Origin: Halobacteriovorax marinus
GTDB taxonomy: Bacteria; Bdellovibrionota; Bacteriovoracia; Bacteriovoracales; Bacteriovoracaceae
Reading direction: 5' to 3'
Length of the DNA stretch: 64,000 nt
Assembly (NCBI GenBank): GCA_002163155.1
Contig: MAAO01000004.1
Coordinates: forward strand, 434,001 to 498,000
Under the pieces are notes generated by a model, which worked only from the letters and a program-made list of their open reading frames with translations, was not told the origin of the DNA and ran no database searches. The translations under genes and the position numbers were made by a program. Each line of letters starts with the position of its first letter. The first letter of the stretch is position 1. Shown here piece after piece: positions 63,078-64,000 of the stretch.

Positions 63078-64000
63078 TTATTTTTTTATCGCTGAAGGAA
63101 TATACCCCCTATCAACCTTTTGAAATTTTCCTTTACGACCATAGTCATCCAAGTAAGTTTCATCCAAGATTTGCATTCTTCGAAATTTCTTCTCAATCGT
63201 TTCCCACATGGAAATTCTTTGATCCTTTCCACTTCTTAAAATTATTTTAGTATATTTACTTATTGAGTACCCACCTCTAATAATAGCTTCAGAGAAACTG
63301 ACATTGTAGAGCTTGAATGGATTAATTCTCTTACCTTTAAAACGCATGTTCTTTATTGCATAACCCTTCTTGGTAAATTTCTTAATATCAAAGGTTATTC
63401 CTGAAACATAGAGAGGTAAACCTGTGCGCATCACAATTCTAAAGAGAACTTTTATCAAAGCTCCTCTAATTTTAGCTGTGTATACGTTGTATCCAAATTT
63501 ATTTTGAAACTCAAAGGTTCTAGGATTTCCATTATAGAGATCTCTTCTAGTAACAACTTTATGAGTAGGGTAATTTAATCCAGACATGGGTTCCACGTGA
63601 ACAGAGAAGTCTGCTCCAGTTTCCTCTCTCATTGAGTCATTGATAAAGTGACCCCAAATATGCTTATTCCCCCCTTCAAAAGGAGAATCAAGTTCACTAA
63701 TTCCAACAGATGCTTCGAGCCATTCTTTTCCGTAATCATCATCTAAATTTTTATTTGCTTGCTCAATCGCATACAAAACTTCTTCATTCTGCTCAGCTAT
63801 AACGGGCATAAGTTCATAATCATCTATTTTTATTTCTCTTGTTTCTTCATTAAAATCAATGAGCAACTTCCCAAGCCATCTTGCATGATTACCGGCCTGA
63901 ACAATTGGAATTCTCTTATCTTTTTTCGTTTTCTCATAGTGAACTTTATGAAGTTCTGTATGAGAATGTCCGCCAACAATAATATCTACTTCAGGACATT
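63078..64000 (-). CDS. metallophosphatase/5'-nucleotidase, partial
   Basis: The frame is open from the stop at 63078 to the right window edge, so the N-terminus is missing. The visible ~307 residues contain VDIIVGGHSHTEL (metal-binding GGHSH), the AGNHARWLGKL loop, and a 5'-nucleotidase C-terminal domain (KTYIILR-like YTKIILRSG). It likely hydrolyses 5'-nucleotides or UDP-sugars in the periplasm like UshA. Signal peptide not visible because of truncation. Confidence 0.85.
   Translation of the reverse strand, partial: CPEVDIIVGGHSHTELHKVHYEKTKKDKRIPIVQAGNHARWLGKLLIDFNEETREIKIDDYELMPVIAEQNEEVLYAIEQANKNLDDDYGKEWLEASVGISELDSPFEGGNKHIWGHFINDSMREETGADFSVHVEPMSGLNYPTHKVVTRRDLYNGNPRTFEFQNKFGYNVYTAKIRGALIKVLFRIVMRTGLPLYVSGITFDIKKFTKKGYAIKNMRFKGKRINPFKLYNVSFSEAIIRGGYSISKYTKIILRSGKDQRISMWETIEKKFRRMQILDETYLDDYGRKGKFQKVDRGYIPSAIKK

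Noticed and set aside
1-64000. CRISPR array, tRNA, rRNA, prophage or intact insertion sequence
   Set aside because: No spaced direct repeats of the right size, no tRNA-like cloverleaf, and no transposase or phage structural gene were recognised when reading both strands.

Overview
The window is a low-GC, gene-dense bacterial chromosome segment from a Gram-negative organism. It has lipopolysaccharide/O-antigen functions, lipoprotein-free secreted proteins with Sec signals, a heme-sensing hybrid kinase, and an aryl-lipid type cluster. The mix (low GC, pseudaminic acid genes, RHS giant, XRE regulator with small Gly-rich secreted protein, bacterial GT22 enzyme) is compatible with a Bdellovibrionota/Bacteriovoracales-like (Halobacteriovorax-type) genome. 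That assignment is an inference; no rRNA or marker gene is present to prove it. No tRNA, rRNA, CRISPR array, intact insertion sequence or prophage was seen.

Positions 1-29158 form a large surface-glycan island, mostly on the minus strand. From the left it contains a partial DUF4910 protein and a divergent LIC12162-family transferase, then a module made of an acyl carrier protein, a FkbH-like HAD protein, a radical SAM enzyme, an AAC(3)-fold acetyltransferase and a MaoC hot-dog protein. Next come the three acetamidino-forming genes (HisF2, PseA/WbuX-type amidotransferase, HisH), a methyltransferase, and the complete CMP-pseudaminic acid pathway (pseI, pseH, pseG, pseF, pseC, pseB; pseF is on the opposite strand). 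After these lie a polytopic membrane protein, a GT2 enzyme, two CDP-paratose-epimerase-like SDRs, a flippase-like protein, a further SDR, a sugar O-methyltransferase, a DUF2079 membrane protein and a glycosyltransferase. Together they could make an amidinated, possibly acylated, pseudaminic acid-containing glycan or glycosylated flagellum/surface layer.

Positions 29361-32225 are a small accessory patch. It holds a hipBA operon with three operator-like palindromes spaced exactly 40 bp apart and a HipA whose catalytic Asp is replaced by Asn, followed by an AAA ATPase pseudogene with an in-frame stop and a missing C-terminus.

Positions 33180-41629 hold a divergent lipid/polyketide cluster. To the left are a KAS II-type ketosynthase, a ketosynthase-like partner lacking the active-site Cys, and a secreted DUF2141 protein. 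To the right are darA, darB, a conserved small protein, a BtrH-type acyltransferase, an ABC exporter and a dedicated acyl carrier protein. This looks like a dialkylresorcinol/flexirubin-type head-group and export cassette, and it is the most interesting system in the window.

Positions 41645-49801 carry a 1844-residue secreted SpvB/RHS protein with an overlapping two-helix membrane protein (possible immunity partner) and a large secreted Gly-rich protein ending in a strong UUCG-loop terminator. From 50039 to the end are a heme-sensing hybrid histidine kinase, an Hsp70-like protein, small secreted proteins with an XRE regulator, a GT22-type mannosyltransferase, an aldose epimerase-like protein, an O-antigen ligase, GalE, a GT4 glycosyltransferase, an NhaC antiporter and a partial 5'-nucleotidase.
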